Below, in pieces: positions 39,682 to 47,953 of a stretch of DNA of 64,000 bases. How positions within the stretch are numbered: the first letter of the stretch is position 1; every line of letters starts with the position of its first letter. Made by a program: the position numbers and the translations under genes. The notes beneath the pieces are model-generated. The model ran no database searches, was not told the DNA's origin, and saw only the letters and a program-made list of their open reading frames with translations. This DNA comes from Nocardioides psychrotolerans (GTDB lineage: Bacteria; Actinomycetota; Actinomycetes; Propionibacteriales; Nocardioidaceae): NCBI RefSeq assembly GCF_900113685.1, contig NZ_FOQG01000003.1, positions 1 to 64,000 of the forward strand. Reading direction: 5' to 3'.

Positions 39682-40340
39682 CGACCGCGACCTACCCGAC
39701 ACCCGTGGTGGCGACCCACGGCTCGACCGACCCCTCGGCTCCCCTGGTCGTGCTACTGCACGGCCGCGGCTCGGCCGAGCACGAGATCCTCGGGCTCGCC
39801 CAGCACCTGCCGGTCGGGCCGGCCTACGCCGCCGTGCGCGCCCCGATCGCCGAGGGCGGCGGCTTCGCGTGGTTCGCCAACCGCGGCATCGGCCGACCGG
39901 TCGCCGCCTCGCTCACCGAGACGATGAGCTGGTTCCGCACCTGGCTCGACGACGTCGCCCCCGCTGGGCGGCCCGTCGTCCTCGTCGGCTTCAGCGGCGG
40001 CGCGGCCTTCGCCGGCGGCCTCGTGCTGGACGATCCCGCGCGCTACGCGGGCGCAGCGATCCTCTTCGGCACGATGCCGTTCGACGCCGGGGTCCCGACC
40101 GATGCCGGACGTCTGGCCGACCTCCCGGTCCTCGTGGCCCAGGGTGAGGACGACCACGTCATCCCCCGCGAGCTCCTCGACCGCACCTGGGACTACCTCC
40201 GGACCGGGTCCGGCGCGACCACCGTGTCCCTCCGCCGACCCGGCGGGCACCAGCTCGACGCCGAGACCCTGCACCGGCTCGGCGACTGGATCGCCACCGG
40301 CTGGCTCGACGCCGTGCCGCTCGTGGCCGGGAGCAGCTGA
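39678..40340 (+). CDS. Alpha/beta-hydrolase, MhqD/phospholipase-carboxylesterase-like
   Basis: The 220-residue hydrolase has VVLLHGRGSAEHEI (oxyanion loop), VLVGFSGGAAFAGGLVL with the nucleophile Ser in GFSGG (about 108), Asp in AQGEDDHVIP and His in RRPGGHQLD. This is the small carboxylesterase/MhqD type, with no lid or signal peptide. GTG 39678 overlaps the VOC stop by 4 bp, so the pair is translated together. In Bacillus the MhqD counterpart is induced by quinones and protects against them; the reaction is not settled. Confidence 0.85.
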   Translation: MTTATYPTPVVATHGSTDPSAPLVVLLHGRGSAEHEILGLAQHLPVGPAYAAVRAPIAEGGGFAWFANRGIGRPVAASLTETMSWFRTWLDDVAPAGRPVVLVGFSGGAAFAGGLVLDDPARYAGAAILFGTMPFDAGVPTDAGRLADLPVLVAQGEDDHVIPRELLDRTWDYLRTGSGATTVSLRRPGGHQLDAETLHRLGDWIATGWLDAVPLVAGSS

Positions 40341-40370
40341 GCGATCCGCATGGGCACGCTCGGGGTCCTG

Positions 40371-41204
40371 TCAGCCCAGCTGTGACGGCTCCGTCTCGCC
40401 GTGTGCGCCGACGCGCCGCAGGAGCAGCCCCAGCACCACCAGCGTGCTGGCGCAGAGGATCCCGATCGGCGCCTCGACGGCCCAGACCGCCTCGTGACCA
40501 CGAGCGCTCGAGACGAACGGCACGACCAGGATCGGCAGGCACGTCAACGCGATCCAGACGAGCTGACCCACCACGGTGACGTAGCCCAGCGGGTGACGGC
40601 GCAGCAGGAGGACCCCGCTGACCACCAGTGCCGGGAGGAAGAACGCCAGGTCCAGGACGTGCACCGGGTTCGTGGGAACGCGCCAGTCGCTCGCACTGCT
40701 GGACGGCCGTCCGGCCACCAGGTCCGGCACGATCTCGCTCATCCAGAGCACGCCGAACAACAGCGCGACGGACACCAGGAACGCAGCGGTCCTCGGCATC
40801 GCCCTGCTCGCGAACCGCGCCCGGACCTGGTCGGCATCCAGGGATGACAGGCTGCCGACGAGCGCGAAGATGGCCAGCCCGAGCACCCCGACCCACACCA
40901 GGAACAGCGGGCCGAACTGGAGGGAGAAGGCATAGATCGCGTAGTTGTAGACCGTGAAGGCCAGGAAGCCCAGCAGGCACAGGTAGGACCGCCAGGATCC
41001 ACGGGCAGCCGCGACCGCGAAGGCGGCCATCGCCGGGGCGACCAAGGCCAGGTTGACGACGTCCTGGGCGACGGCGGTGTCGGCGAACACGTCGGTCTCG
41101 TCACCGTAGATGCTCGAGATCGCCAGGAGACCGACGGCGCTCCCGCAGGCCGCCAGCACGGCCGCCCCCACGATCAACCACGTCCAGGCTCTGGGCAACG
41201 TCAT
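40371..41204 (-). CDS. Polytopic membrane protein, unknown function
   Basis: The 277-residue protein has about eight hydrophobic segments: WTWLIVGAAVLAACGSAVGL, LALVAPAMAAFAVAAA, YLCLLGFLAFTVYNYAIYAF, LFLVWVGVLGLAIFALVGSL, AFLVSVALLFGVLWM, VLDLAFFLPALVVSGVLLL, VVGQLVWIALTCLPILVVPF, and a last IGILCASTLVVLGLLLRRVG. A short polar tail follows. I start it at ATG 41204, where the first span begins soon; the in-phase upstream 90 codons are Arg/Gly-rich and unlike protein. It may be a permease-like or sensor membrane domain. I do not recognise a family. Confidence 0.7.
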   Translation of the reverse strand: MTLPRAWTWLIVGAAVLAACGSAVGLLAISSIYGDETDVFADTAVAQDVVNLALVAPAMAAFAVAAARGSWRSYLCLLGFLAFTVYNYAIYAFSLQFGPLFLVWVGVLGLAIFALVGSLSSLDADQVRARFASRAMPRTAAFLVSVALLFGVLWMSEIVPDLVAGRPSSSASDWRVPTNPVHVLDLAFFLPALVVSGVLLLRRHPLGYVTVVGQLVWIALTCLPILVVPFVSSARGHEAVWAVEAPIGILCASTLVVLGLLLRRVGAHGETEPSQLG

Positions 41205-41398
41205 GCGCGCTCGATGGCGCAGCACGATCGGATCGGGACACACGGCGCCATCAGCCTCCACGTCCAGTGGACCGCGTCGGTCCGCGCGCGGGCCAGGGGC
41301 AAACGTCCCGGTCCCGTTCGCCGCGCTCCCGTGACGGGCGGCGCATGATCCATTAATATCCTCGAGTTCGCGCGAGGTTCCAGACGTCAGGAGATCTT

Positions 41399-41794
41399 GT
41401 GACCAGCTGGACCCGTGGTGCCGCGGCCCCCACAGTGGCCCCCGCAATGGGCGTCGCGTTCCTGGTGACGGCACTCGTGATCGACCTCGTCGGCGACGTC
41501 CAGCTCACGGGGGTCTACGCCACGTCCGCCGTCCTGGCATCGATCAGCTGCCGACCCCGTCGTACGGCGGCGGTGGCGGGACTTGGCGTCTCGGCGACCC
41601 TCTTCTCGGGCCTCTGGCACGGCACCCTCGCAGAGCCCGGCTGGTCCCTCCGGCTGGCGAGCTGCGCCGGGGCCGGCGTGGTGTCGGTCGGAGCCGACCT
41701 TCCCCGGGGCGCTACTGGACCGGGGAGCGTCTTCGCGACGCCTCGGCGATGTTGTCGATCGAGTACCGGCAGCCCGGGGACGAGGCCGCGGTGA
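41399..41794 (+). pseudogene. Truncated membrane sensor domain, out of frame with the ATPase-PAS gene
   Basis: From GTG 41399 the frame encodes three membrane segments (VAFLVTALVIDLVGDV, VYATSAVLASISC, AAVAGLGVSATLFSGLWHG) and then LRLASCAGAGVVSVGAD, the N-terminal membrane module that in relatives runs into a sensor or phosphatase. Here the frame leaves the conserved sequence near 41700 and stops at 41794, 45 bp inside the next gene. In the next gene's own frame, codons before its ATG read RYWTGERLRDASA, which looks like continued coding. A single-base frameshift or a deleted middle part is the simplest reading. Confidence 0.5.
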
Positions 41795-43125
41795 ACGGCG
41801 GGGGAGCCACGTCGCGTGTCGTGCGAGTCCTGCCACCGGACGGAGCCAGCGTCGGGCTCGCACGCCGCATGGTCCGCACGCTCCTGGGTGCGACGCCGAT
41901 GGAGGCCTTCACCGACGATGCCGTGCTGGTCGTCAGTGAGCTCGTCACGAACGCCCTGGTCCACGCGGGTGGCGAGGTCCACCTCACCCTGGCCCTCAGT
42001 GGCTCCGGGCTCCGGGTCGATGTCGCCGACGACAGCGCCCATCCACCCGTCCGCAGGGACTACTCGACGTCCTCGGGGACCGGACGCGGCCTGCACCTGA
42101 TCGAGAGCCTCGTGACGCGCTGGAGCACGTTCAGGCTCGGCCAGGGCAAGGTGGTCTGGGTCGAGATGGAGGACCCGCAGGGAGCTCCGTTCGCCGGCGC
42201 CCGGCCATCCCTCACCGCCCCGGAGCTCGCGGCCGAGGACGTCGCCCAGGTCGAGCTGCGCAACGTCCCGCTCCTCATGCACGCCGCCTGGCAGGAGCAC
42301 GCGTCCGCGCTGCTGCGCGAGCACCTGCTGGTGAAGCTGGACGAGGACCCGACCATCCTCGAGCGACACGCCCGGGCCAGCGACGCCATGAACATCCTCC
42401 ACGAGCAGGTGCCGGTCCCGGACCTGGGAGCAGACCCGGACGCGGTGATGGCCAACGCCCTCGAGCCCCACGTGTCGATCGAGTCCATGACCCTGCGGGT
42501 GCCGGGCCGGTCCGTCGCGCACTTCGCGGTCCTCGACGAGCTGATCAGCGACGCCCTGCACCTGGCGGCCTCCCACCACCTCCTGGTGCCGCCCACGCAG
42601 CCGGAGGTCCGGGCGATGTCGCACTGGTTGTGCGTGGAGGTGACCGAGCAGTCAGGGAGCGGCCGGCCACCCAGGAGCTGGAGCGCCCCGGAGCCGCACC
42701 GGACCGCGGGGCCCCGAGGGCCGGACAGCGGCATCGAGGGATGGGACTCCACCGAGGTGTCCGGGTCGCCGCAGGCCCTGCTCGCCACGGACGACGCAAG
42801 CCTGATCGTCGCTGTCAGCCCCTCCGCGCTCGCGGTGCTCGGCTACGAGGACGCCGGTGACCTGGTCGGGCGTGCGGTCACCTGCATCGTGCCGCCGCGC
42901 TACCGACAGGCACACATCGCCGGCACGACGCTGCACGTCGTCAACGGCCGCGCCCCCCTGCTCGGCCACGCCATCACCGTGCCCGTCGTCCTCGCCGACG
43001 GCCAGGAGGCGACGCGCGAGATGACGGTGGTCTCTCGCCCCCTCGCCACCGGACGGCGCCTGTTCGTCGCCGAGTTCACGCCTGGTCCCGCTGCTCCGAC
43101 AGGTATGGATCCGCCCAGGCACTGA
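41749..43125 (+). CDS. HATPase_c_2 and PAS-domain signalling protein
   Basis: The 458-residue protein starts with an anti-sigma-type ATPase domain (about 20-140): VLVVSELVTNALVHAGGE (N box), VDVADDSAHPP (G1) and TGRGLHLIESLVTRW (G2). A helical region (150-270) of unknown type follows, then a linker and a C-terminal PAS-like domain (about 330-445: ALLATDDASLIVAVSPSALA, VLGYEDAGDLVGRAV). It resembles regulators that control stress sigma factors by phosphorylating STAS proteins. ATG 41749 lies inside the preceding truncated membrane frame, so upstream fusion may have been lost. It is convergent with the next gene and overlaps it by 50 bp. Confidence 0.8.
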   Translation: MLSIEYRQPGDEAAVNGGGATSRVVRVLPPDGASVGLARRMVRTLLGATPMEAFTDDAVLVVSELVTNALVHAGGEVHLTLALSGSGLRVDVADDSAHPPVRRDYSTSSGTGRGLHLIESLVTRWSTFRLGQGKVVWVEMEDPQGAPFAGARPSLTAPELAAEDVAQVELRNVPLLMHAAWQEHASALLREHLLVKLDEDPTILERHARASDAMNILHEQVPVPDLGADPDAVMANALEPHVSIESMTLRVPGRSVAHFAVLDELISDALHLAASHHLLVPPTQPEVRAMSHWLCVEVTEQSGSGRPPRSWSAPEPHRTAGPRGPDSGIEGWDSTEVSGSPQALLATDDASLIVAVSPSALAVLGYEDAGDLVGRAVTCIVPPRYRQAHIAGTTLHVVNGRAPLLGHAITVPVVLADGQEATREMTVVSRPLATGRRLFVAEFTPGPAAPTGMDPPRH

Positions 43126-43849
43126 TGATGCGCGCTGCCCTGACCGCTTGGTCCCGACCGGTCAGCAGGTGGTCGGCGCCCTCCAGGGAGACGAAGCTGC
43201 GCGGGTGCCGAGCCGCCCGGAAGATCTCGCTCGCGTTGGCGATGCCGACCGTGTTGTCCGTCGGAGCGTGCATCACCAGCAGTGCGCGCCGCAGGGTCCG
43301 GATCTCGTCCTCCATGTCGGCGGCGCGGACGTCCTCGATGAAGTGACGCCGCAACGTCAGCGCCTTGCCGCCGATGAGAAACGGGGCCTCACCCTCGGCA
43401 AGGATCCGATCGACGAGGGCGTCGTAGTTGTGCTCCACGTGGCCCGGCTCGAAGGGAGCCCCGATGCTGACCACGGCGCGCACGGAGTCGACCTCGTGAG
43501 CCGCGCCGATCACCGCCGCGCCACCGAAGGAGTGCCCGACGAGCAGCCTTACGTCGTGTCCCCGGTCGTTCATGAACCTCACGGCCTGGGCGGTGTCGGC
43601 GACCTTGTGCGAGAAGGAGCCGTCGCCCCAGTCGCCCTCGGACTCACCGAGGCCGAGGTTGTCGAAGCGGAGCATGCCGATGCCCTCACGGGCCAGCTGC
43701 TTGCAGATCCGGCTCGCGGCGACACTCGCCTTGCCGAGCGTGAACCCATGCGAGAACACCCCCCAGCCGCGCACGTCCCCCTCGGGCTCGTCGATCAGCC
43801 CAGCGAGCACGGGCCCGCTCGTGCTGGGGAACCTCACCTGCACCGTCAC
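43076..43849 (-). CDS. Alpha/beta-hydrolase (dienelactone/OsmC-linked esterase-like)
   Basis: The 257-residue hydrolase reads VFSHGFTLGKAS (oxyanion), LRFDNLGLGESEGDW, LLVGHSFGGAAVIGAAHEV with nucleophile Ser in GHSFGG (about 107), Asp in VMHAPTDNTVG and His in EGADHLLTG. The pattern is that of alpha/beta-hydrolases which in many bacteria are fused to, or sit next to, OsmC peroxidases. No OsmC domain is present. ATG 43849 begins the first strand. It is convergent with the ATPase-PAS gene and the two share 50 bp of 3' coding sequence. Confidence 0.87.
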   Translation of the reverse strand: MTVQVRFPSTSGPVLAGLIDEPEGDVRGWGVFSHGFTLGKASVAASRICKQLAREGIGMLRFDNLGLGESEGDWGDGSFSHKVADTAQAVRFMNDRGHDVRLLVGHSFGGAAVIGAAHEVDSVRAVVSIGAPFEPGHVEHNYDALVDRILAEGEAPFLIGGKALTLRRHFIEDVRAADMEDEIRTLRRALLVMHAPTDNTVGIANASEIFRAARHPRSFVSLEGADHLLTGRDQAVRAARIISAWADPYLSEQRDQA

Positions 43850-43898
43850 CCTGGAGATTCTTCCACCACCGGGCAGCGTCCACCCTCCCGCTGGACGT

Positions 43899-44070
43899 TC
43901 AGGAGCCAGCGGCCATGCGCCGCGCTCGGACCATGACGGTCGCCAAGGGGACGGTCCTGCCCCTGAGGTTGGAGTTCAGTCGGGTCCGCGAGGTCCCGAG
44001 ACGCCGCGCGTAGGTGCCCTGGTCGAGCCCCGAGGCATGCCCAGGACGAGCTCCGCGACCACCGCTTGAC
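43899..44070 (-). pseudogene. Remnant of an XRE-type helix-turn-helix gene
   Basis: On the minus strand one frame reads DQGTYARRLGTSRTRLNSNL and RGRTVPLATVMVRARR, a good match to XRE-type HTH regulators with an LGTSRSRLSTYLSG-like helix. Directly upstream the coding signal jumps to another frame (AVVAELVLGMPRG), so a frameshift separates the halves. No start codon with a plausible leader joins them. The interval 43850-44810 holds no intact gene. Confidence 0.5.
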
Positions 44071-44390
44071 GCTCGCGTCGCGGGGTCGAGGGCTCCCGAG
44101 CTGACGGACAACCCGGGTCGCGACCGGCACGCGGTCCTTGCTCTCGTCGGCGTAGTAGCCGTCGACCCGCCCAGCAGACCCAGGGCCTCATCGACGAGGC
44201 CGCCAGCTGCCGCGACGTCATCGACACGATCGTCGCGACGCCGAGGCAGTCATGCGCAGGACGTTGCCGTCCTACCTGACCTGAGGGACCGTGGTCGGTC
44301 GATCACACCTGGCCAGGAGACCGTCGTCGACTTCCCGGTGCCGTTCGCTGCCGTCAGTTGAGAGCAGCGGCGCGAGCGCACGCGCTGGTC

Positions 44391-44453
44391 GCGGGCCGAG
44401 CGGGCCGACCGGAGCGGGCCGACCGGGCCGACCGGGCCGACCAGGTCGGCGTA
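44391..44453. repeat. GGGCCGACC microrepeats
   Basis: The segment contains at least five close copies of the 9-mer GGGCCGACC or GGGCCGAGC, separated by 0-4 nt. It lies at the broken 3' side of the GNAT remnant and may mark slippage or a recombination join. Confidence 0.7.
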
Positions 44454-44600
44454 CTCCGGGTGCTTCTCGACGTAGCCCTTCACGAACGAGCAGGTGGGGA
44501 TCACGCGGAGGCCGTGCGAGCGGGCGTCGTTGAGGGCGTGGCGGACGAGCTTTCCGCCGATGCCCTGCCCCTCGAAGTCGTCGCCGCCGACGGTCGGGCT
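44440..44600 (-). pseudogene. GNAT acetyltransferase remnant (YjdJ/DUF-type)
   Basis: On the minus strand the frame reads DDFEGQGIGGKLVRHALNDA, then RSHGLRVIPTCSFVKGYV and EKHPEYADLV. This is the conserved C-terminal half of small GNAT proteins of the Acetyltransf_CG kind (acetyl-CoA loop GQGIGGKL, then the PTCSFV...HPEYADL signature). The N-terminal half is missing: the upstream sequence encodes a PucR tail instead. The 3' side passes into microrepeats. It cannot make a functional enzyme. Confidence 0.75.
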
Positions 44601-44607
44601 CCCGCGC

Positions 44608-44745
44608 TCACCGGCTCCCGATGATCGCCACCTCGAGCACCGAACGGTCCCAGCCGTGTCGCGGGTCGCGCCCCGTCAGCTCGCGGATGCGGCCGAGGCG
44701 ATAGCTCACCGTCTGGAGCTGGGCGCCCGCCAACCCTGGGCCGCG
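44608..44745 (-). pseudogene. PucR-type HTH remnant
   Basis: The frame LAGAQLQTVSYRLGRIRELT, GRDPRHGWDRSVLEVAIIGS ends in TGA at 44608. It matches the C-terminal PucR helix-turn-helix (LHRNTVRYRLRRIEELTGRD in intact proteins). The rest of the regulator is missing, since the frame upstream turns into low-complexity sequence near 44760. It lies directly before the GNAT remnant, so two gene ends have been fused by deletion. Confidence 0.65.
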
Positions 44746-44811
44746 TCGCTGCCGTGAGGCCTGCGGCATCGGGGCCGGTGGGCCGGGCCTCAGGGTCCGG
44801 CACACCCGCGA

Positions 44812-46620
44812 TCAGGTCGTCAGAGCACAGGAGCGGACGACGGCGATGGCGGCGACAGCCGCACCCAGCTCGTCGGCGAAGTCCTGGCGCGACCGGCGGA
44901 GCTCGTCACCCCCGGGGCCCAGGAGGCCGCGGTTGCCGGCGAGCTTGAGCGCACCCCCCATGAGGTCCTTGGAGATCGACTCCGGTGAGTGGAGGTCCTG
45001 CTGCAACCACCGCTGGTGGGCCACCCCGAGGCTCTCGGCGATCAGCCCGTCGCTGTCCAGGGGCGCAGCCGGCTCGCGGGTGACCAACCGGTCGGCCACC
45101 ACCGAGTAGGCCTCCAGGAACGGTCCGATCACGCGGTGCGCCAGGAGCAGGTGGGAGCCGGCGAGCAGCTCGGTCACCTCGCTCGGAGTGGCGCTCTCCT
45201 CGGCCCAGCCGGGACGCACCAGCTCGGTCTCGTAGCGCAGGTGGGTGTCGAACTCGCCCTTGGTCGCGAAGAAGAACTCGTACTTGAGCAGGTCGCGCAG
45301 GGCCAGGGCGCGCGTCCAGGTGGCAGCCACGACGTCCACGTCAGAGGCCGGATCCTCCTCGGCGGCCTGGACGAGGGCCACCTCGAGGATCGCGCGGTCG
45401 ATGAAGTAGTGGGTGACCGTGTTGCGGTAGAACGCCGCCTCGTGCTGCCGGTCGGGCGCGATCGCGTAGACAGGCTCGAGCCCGCCGGCGTACTCCACCA
45501 CGACGCCCTCGCGCACGAGCGTGGCCAGCGCCCTGCGCAGGCCCTCGGGGCGTCCGAGGTCGACGTCGGCGGTGAGCGGCAGCCGGCGTCGACGCACGTA
45601 GGCCACGAGCGGCTCGAGGACGGCGAGCGTCTCGGCCAGGGTCATCGCGCGGCCGTCGTTGTCGAGCAGCCCGAAGGTCACCAGAGCAGCCGGCGTGATC
45701 GGGGTCGCTGCGTTGATGCGGTGGGCCACCTCGAAGGCGACGCGGGGCACCACCTCGGTGAGGTCGTCGGTCTCGGCGCGCGACCCGGCATCGGTCAGGG
45801 CCTCACGCAGCGACAGCGGCGGGCCGAACCGCACGTGGACGCGGCCGCGTCGTCGTCCCTGGGCGCGGGCGAAGCGGTAGAGCCAGGTCAGGCTCTCCGG
45901 CGCCTTGCTCCCGCCGCTCTCCTCCCGGGACAGGGCCGAGACCTCGTGCTGCTGGTCGTAGACGATCGAGACCGGCACGAGGTAGGCGTCGTCGGCGTCC
46001 TCACCGTTGGCCCGGAAGGCGTCGACGAGATAGCGCAGCACCCCCATCCTCGGAGGTCGGAGCTTGCCGGTGCGGGTGCGACCCCCCTCGAAGTACCACT
46101 CGAGGTTGGCGTGCTGGCGCAGCAGGAAGCCCAGGTAGAGACGCAGCATGGCCGGGTAGACCGGGTCGTCACGCGTGGAGCGGCGGATGAAGATCAGTCC
46201 GCTGCGCTTGCCGAGCTCCGAGAGCGGCCACATGGCCAGGTTGATCCCGCCCAGGGTGTAGTTGCTGGGCAGGCCGTGCCCGGCCGTGGCTGCGCGCAGG
46301 ACCAGCGGGTCGAGGTAGGAGCGGTGGTTGGGCAGGAACACCAAGGAGTGCCGACGCCCCAGCTCAACCAGCTCCGTCAGCCCGCTGGTGTCGACGTCGA
46401 CCTCGTAGGAGCGTGTCAGCCACCGACCCATGCGGTCCCACACGCGGGAGGCCGCCTCGTCGACGTACGCCGACATCTCGGTCAGGGCGGCCTGCGAGTC
46501 GCTCCTCAGGTCGGCCTCGGAGCGCTCGGTCCGCTCCACCAGGCCGGCCAGCGCCTCGGCGTACTGCTGCGACCCGATCACCAGCTCCACGGCCCGCCGC
46601 TCGTGATCGACGTCACTCAT
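44812..46620 (-). CDS. plsB: Glycerol-3-phosphate acyltransferase, PlsB-like
   Basis: The 602-residue peripheral membrane enzyme acylates the sn-1 position of glycerol 3-phosphate, the first step of phospholipid synthesis. The PlsC-type acyltransferase blocks are visible: block I FLPNHRSYLDPLVL (HX4D, about 96), block II GGINLAMW, block III FEGGRTRTGKLRPP (about 177), block IV VPVSIVYD (about 217). The long C-terminal part (260-602) is helical and typical of PlsB. The start overlaps the upstream kinase stop by 4 bp. It is intact in the middle of a decayed region, which suggests selection for it. Confidence 0.9.
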   Translation of the reverse strand: MSDVDHERRAVELVIGSQQYAEALAGLVERTERSEADLRSDSQAALTEMSAYVDEAASRVWDRMGRWLTRSYEVDVDTSGLTELVELGRRHSLVFLPNHRSYLDPLVLRAATAGHGLPSNYTLGGINLAMWPLSELGKRSGLIFIRRSTRDDPVYPAMLRLYLGFLLRQHANLEWYFEGGRTRTGKLRPPRMGVLRYLVDAFRANGEDADDAYLVPVSIVYDQQHEVSALSREESGGSKAPESLTWLYRFARAQGRRRGRVHVRFGPPLSLREALTDAGSRAETDDLTEVVPRVAFEVAHRINAATPITPAALVTFGLLDNDGRAMTLAETLAVLEPLVAYVRRRRLPLTADVDLGRPEGLRRALATLVREGVVVEYAGGLEPVYAIAPDRQHEAAFYRNTVTHYFIDRAILEVALVQAAEEDPASDVDVVAATWTRALALRDLLKYEFFFATKGEFDTHLRYETELVRPGWAEESATPSEVTELLAGSHLLLAHRVIGPFLEAYSVVADRLVTREPAAPLDSDGLIAESLGVAHQRWLQQDLHSPESISKDLMGGALKLAGNRGLLGPGGDELRRSRQDFADELGAAVAAIAVVRSCALTT

Positions 46621-47138
46621 CCGTGCACCTTAGCGGTGGTCGTCAGGGTCGCACCGTGACCTCCTCTACCGGGACGGGGTCCACACCTGGGGGCTGTCGG
46701 GCTTGTCAGGTGCCGGCTTCGCGGACGCGGTCTCGTCGTCGCCTCGATCACGGTGCCGGTCTCCGGGATGTCTTCCCTGGTCCGGTGGAGCCGGACGACG
46801 AGATCGCGCTCCGACAGCGTCGAGCCCCACCCGCCCTGCGGACGTTGGTCGAGTTGCCGGTGCAGGGTCTCGAGATCGACGTCGAGGACGAAGACCTCGT
46901 CGAACAGGTCGATGAACGGCGCCTGGTCGTCCTCCACCAGCGCCCGCACCCGAGCGACGTCCCAGATGTGGTGCTGGTGCACGGCAGTGTCGGTTGCTTC
47001 ACCCGTGACGGGGTCGCCCTGGTAGGCCAGCTCCCTGTCGCCGTGGACGGGCCGGTGGCCACGCCTCTCCAGCTCTTCACACACCGAGGTCTTCCCCGTT
47101 CCGGAGACCCCCTCCACCAGGTAGTTGCGGACACCCAT
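46617..47138 (-). CDS. P-loop nucleoside-kinase-like protein with apparent internal deletion
   Basis: The 173-residue product has Walker A EGVSGTGKTSVC (about 9-20), GDRELAYQGDP, HHIWDVARVRALVEDD, FIDLFDEVFVLDVDLETL and the lid-like VVRLHRTREDIP, then VIEATTRPRPRS. It belongs to the AAA/nucleoside-kinase-like family common in actinobacteria. As I recall it, relatives carry a segment with FFCGGSRN between RALV and FIDLFD; here these are only four residues apart, so about 15-20 residues seem to be missing. The C-terminal 35 residues are Arg/Pro/Gly-rich and unlike the family. It may be inactive. It overlaps plsB by ATGA. Confidence 0.6.
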   Translation of the reverse strand: MGVRNYLVEGVSGTGKTSVCEELERRGHRPVHGDRELAYQGDPVTGEATDTAVHQHHIWDVARVRALVEDDQAPFIDLFDEVFVLDVDLETLHRQLDQRPQGGWGSTLSERDLVVRLHRTREDIPETGTVIEATTRPRPRSRHLTSPTAPRCGPRPGRGGHGATLTTTAKVHG

Positions 47139-47158
47139 CTGAGCAGTGTCCGTCCCTG

Positions 47159-47822
47159 TCACGGAGTGGCCAGGACCACCGGCGGCCTCACGTAGTACAC
47201 CGAAGGCTCCGAGGAGACGGGGATGTCCCACATCCTGCTCGCGCGCTCGCAGGCTCCGGCGAGGTCGCAACGGATGATGGCGGCCTTGCCCGTGTCGCTC
47301 TGGGCCAGGGACAGGAAGTGGGCGTCGTCCTCCCAGGCCGTGTCCCAGTCGAGGCGCCCGATGACGGTGGCCCGGTTGCAGAACTCCCCTGCGCTGGGCC
47401 GCGCGAAGACGACCCTGTCGTGCCGGACGTCGACGCCCACAGCGGCCTGCGCGTAGAGGCGACTGAGCCGGTCGCGCTCGAGGTCCCACCACACCGTCGC
47501 GGGACGGTGCCAGCCGGCACGTCTGCCGATGAGGGCACGACGGTCGGTGAGGGCGACCAGGGTGGCATGCGACATCTCGCGTCCGACTGATGAAGACCAC
47601 TCGGGTCCATCCGCGAGGGCCGACGTCGTGGTCGCGGACGAGGGAGCCGCCGGAGACGACCCACAGGGCCTGGTGCTCACCCCGCCTGGCCGCCGGAACC
47701 ATCAGGTCGCCGTCCCTGATGGTGTCGCGCACCAGGTGCACCACCGCAGGGTCGGGCCCGCGCGACAGCGCAGCCGGGTCGATGTGGGCCGTCTCGGCAA
47801 CGGCCGAGAGCTGGGGCAGCAA
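47159..47822 (-). pseudogene. Frameshifted gene of unknown function (propeller-like)
   Basis: Two frames together give one coherent protein. The first (about 47822-47595) reads VHLVRDTIRDGDLMVPAARR, HQALWVVSGGSLVRDHDVGP, WTRVVFIS; the second (about 47600-47159) continues REMSHATLVALTDRRALIGR, ATVWWDLERDRLSRLY and ends at 47159 with VYYVRPPVVLATP. The switch occurs near 47590-47600, where a single-base change would restore the frame. An internal ATG at 47575 could make a 138-residue C-terminal piece. The strand pattern suggests a beta-propeller, but no family is recognised. Confidence 0.55.
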
Positions 47823-47953
47823 CGCGAAGGAAGGGAGTCCTGGTGTGTCTGCCGTGGCTGTCCATGCCGGCTCCTCAGGTGCGCTCCGCAGCCCCGGGGA
47901 CGGTAGTGCCCAATGGCCCCTCCTCTCCGAGACCGGTGTCCTAGGGTCGCTGC

